A stretch of 5,214 bases of DNA from JAWVZS01 sp964507825 (GTDB lineage: Archaea > Thermoproteota > Nitrososphaeria > Nitrososphaerales > Nitrosopumilaceae): assembly GCA_964507825.1 (NCBI GenBank), contig CAZDQM010000018.1, positions 1-5,214 of the forward strand, in the 5' to 3' direction. Position 1 is the first letter of the stretch; every line of letters starts with the position of its first letter. The position numbers were made by a program, and so were the translations under genes. Of this stretch, positions 4,414 through 5,214 are shown in pieces. Under the pieces are notes generated by a model, which ran no database searches, was not told the DNA's origin, and saw nothing but the letters and a program-made list of their open reading frames with translations.

Positions 4414-4719
4414 TTATTTTTTAGATTTTTTTGATGATTTTTCTTCAAGTTCCTTTTGCATCTGGGCGGCCTTGCTGTCCACTAGCTTGATTATTTCCTG
4501 TATGAGGGCGTCTAGGTCGCCATCTGTTGGCTCTGGCTCTACTGCCGTGGCGATGTCGTTTATGGTCGAGGATATCTCTGAGCTTACCTGTTCAAAGCTC
4601 TCGGGATCCTCATACGCTGTATTGTACAGGTTCTTGAGGCTGTTTACCTGACCGATGATCTGGTCCGTAAGCGTGATTCTGAATTCGCCTCCGTTTGCCT
4701 CGACTGTCTTTGTAATCAC
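4414..4719 (-). CDS. Unrecognised 101-residue acidic helical protein
   Basis: Not recognised. The N-terminus has a short beta-like stretch (GEFRITLTDQI, 11-21), followed by helices at about 22-36 and 39-60. A Pro/Glu break follows (EPEPTDGD, 61-68), then a long C-terminal helix (69-92) ending in a Ser/Lys-rich tail (KSSKKSKK, 94-101). It has no cysteine, signal peptide or membrane segment. The start is GTG at 4719. It has no Shine-Dalgarno, but a TTTAAA box 26.5 bp upstream puts the transcription start on the GTG. An upstream ATG at 4758 hits a stop after four codons. A Cys-rich mini-gene follows 41 bp downstream, giving the same two-gene layout as the convergent plus-strand pair. Probably a real gene; function unknown. 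Confidence 0.72.
   Translation of the reverse strand: MITKTVEANGGEFRITLTDQIIGQVNSLKNLYNTAYEDPESFEQVSSEISSTINDIATAVEPEPTDGDLDALIQEIIKLVDSKAAQMQKELEEKSSKKSKK
4417..4432 (+). terminator. T-rich stretch, possible terminator of the plus-strand pair
   Basis: T6 (4417-4422) and T7 (4426-4432) runs lie about 170 nt after the plus-strand mini-gene stop. They also encode the Lys-rich tail of the minus-strand protein, so the T richness has a coding explanation. The terminator call is weak. Confidence 0.25.
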
Positions 4720-4742
4720 AAGTGGAGTCTTAAGGCTTGGAT

Positions 4743-4748
4743 TTTAAA
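4743..4748 (-). promoter_or_regulatory. TATA box of the 101-residue gene
   Basis: TTTAAA is centred 26.5 bp upstream of the GTG at 4719, so a leaderless transcript is predicted. This is the main support for a GTG start. Confidence 0.6.
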
Positions 4749-4864
4749 GGTTTTTCATGTGCGTAATCACCCTGTATTATCATGATCGGTTTGCCGGAAT
4801 GATGATTTTAGTCATGATTCACGGCGGGAAATATTCCGTTTATTAGTAAAGACGCGATACCGTT

Positions 4865-4871
4865 GGGAGGT
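4865..4871 (+). promoter_or_regulatory. Strong Shine-Dalgarno sequence before a TTG start
   Basis: GGGAGGT is the best match to the archaeal 16S anti-SD in the window and lies 8 nt before the TTG at 4880. It is the main reason to take the following small ORF seriously. Confidence 0.5.
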
Positions 4872-4879
4872 CGTGAATC

Positions 4880-5068
4880 TTGTTGGTTATACTGCGCTCA
4901 TTACCCGTGACTCGGGAAGATCTAAAGGCGCCTGTCAAGGCATCTGTGCGTAAAATATTTCCTGAAAAGGGGGAAAAGCATCAGTCATGGATATGTCACG
5001 GTGTTATATCGGGCAGGCGTCAACTGATATTATATTCAAATGTGTACACTGATCGAGGATTCGTGTAA
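4880..5068 (+). CDS. Possible 62-residue basic protein, unrecognised
   Basis: TTG-start ORF of 62 codons with a well-spaced GGGAGGT site. The protein starts with a short hydrophobic stretch (LVILRSL), continues VTREDLKAPVKASVRKIFPE and is basic overall. It has one Cys, so it is not a metal site. No domain is recognised. A TATA-like TTTATTA at 4839-4845 could serve it but would start the RNA within the ribosome site. It ends 9 bp from the stop of the convergent partial gene. Its third-position base use is not clearly coding, so it could be a chance ORF. Confidence 0.35.
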   Translation: MLVILRSLPVTREDLKAPVKASVRKIFPEKGEKHQSWICHGVISGRRQLILYSNVYTDRGFV

Positions 5069-5077
5069 TTATGATAT

Positions 5078-5214
5078 TTAGAATATTATATAATCTAGCG
5101 CCACGGCGTCGCTGATCAGCGCCGTATGCTTTGAATTTACAATATAGCCGTTTTTGATATCTGCGGCAGGAATCCAGCGATTCGTCGACGAATAGTGGCG
5201 TTTTTCTGCAAGCT
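5078..5214 (-). CDS. C-terminal end of a minus-strand gene (partial)
   Basis: An open frame enters from the right edge and runs 44 codons to TAA at 5080-5078. It begins LAEKRHYSSTNRWIPAADIK and ends ISDAVALDYIIF. The composition and codon use look like real coding, and the other five frames here are broken by stops or less protein-like. It converges on the 62-codon ORF with a 9-bp gap. Too little is present to assign a family. A perfect 12-bp palindrome CGCTGATCAGCG (5110-5121) lies inside it. Confidence 0.5.
   Translation of the reverse strand, partial: LAEKRHYSSTNRWIPAADIKNGYIVNSKHTALISDAVALDYIIF

Noticed and set aside
3597..4768. Shared 11-mer TGTGCGTAATC in the right arm and near 4759
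   Set aside because: A single shared 11-mer is expected by chance in a window this long, and the similarity does not extend.

Overview
The window looks archaeal, most likely a marine Group I / ammonia-oxidising thaumarchaeote (Nitrosopumilus-Cenarchaeum type). The evidence is indirect. The four best genes each have a TTTAAA-like TATA box centred about 27 bp upstream of a start codon, and three of them have no convincing Shine-Dalgarno site. This is the architecture of leaderless archaeal transcripts. One gene is the N-terminal half of an archaeal-type NFACT (RqcH/Tae2-like) protein, and the small genes around it do not belong to familiar bacterial families. No tRNA, rRNA, CRISPR array or complete insertion sequence is visible.

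Layout. Positions 1-391 are non-coding with notable secondary structure and possibly a decayed transposase tail. Threonine synthase (thrC, minus strand, 392-1726) is the one confidently named metabolic gene. A triple 13-bp tandem repeat lies upstream of its TATA box. Positions 1830-2406 are a gene-poor stretch with several short open frames of doubtful status. The segment 2407-3324 (minus) encodes an NFACT-N protein that stops where the coiled coil and NFACT-R domain should begin. About 115-126 bp of nearly identical sequence flanks this gene on both sides in inverted orientation (2007-2121 and 3588-3713), so a 1.7-kb segment is bounded by long inverted repeats.

Positions 3773-4719 hold the most unusual arrangement. 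Two convergent gene pairs mirror each other, each being a leaderless gene for a helical protein of 101-125 residues followed by a tiny Cys/His-rich protein of 32-44 residues. The two tiny proteins share a C-x2-C ... HH ... C ... C-x-C pattern. Their genes overlap tail to tail by 11 bp, inside a perfect 7-bp palindrome that carries both stop codons. Downstream are a possible 62-codon TTG-start ORF (plus) and the C-terminal end of a minus-strand gene that runs off the window.

Threonine synthase works in amino-acid synthesis and NFACT proteins work in ribosome-associated quality control. No pathway link among the genes is evident beyond the two convergent mini-operons.
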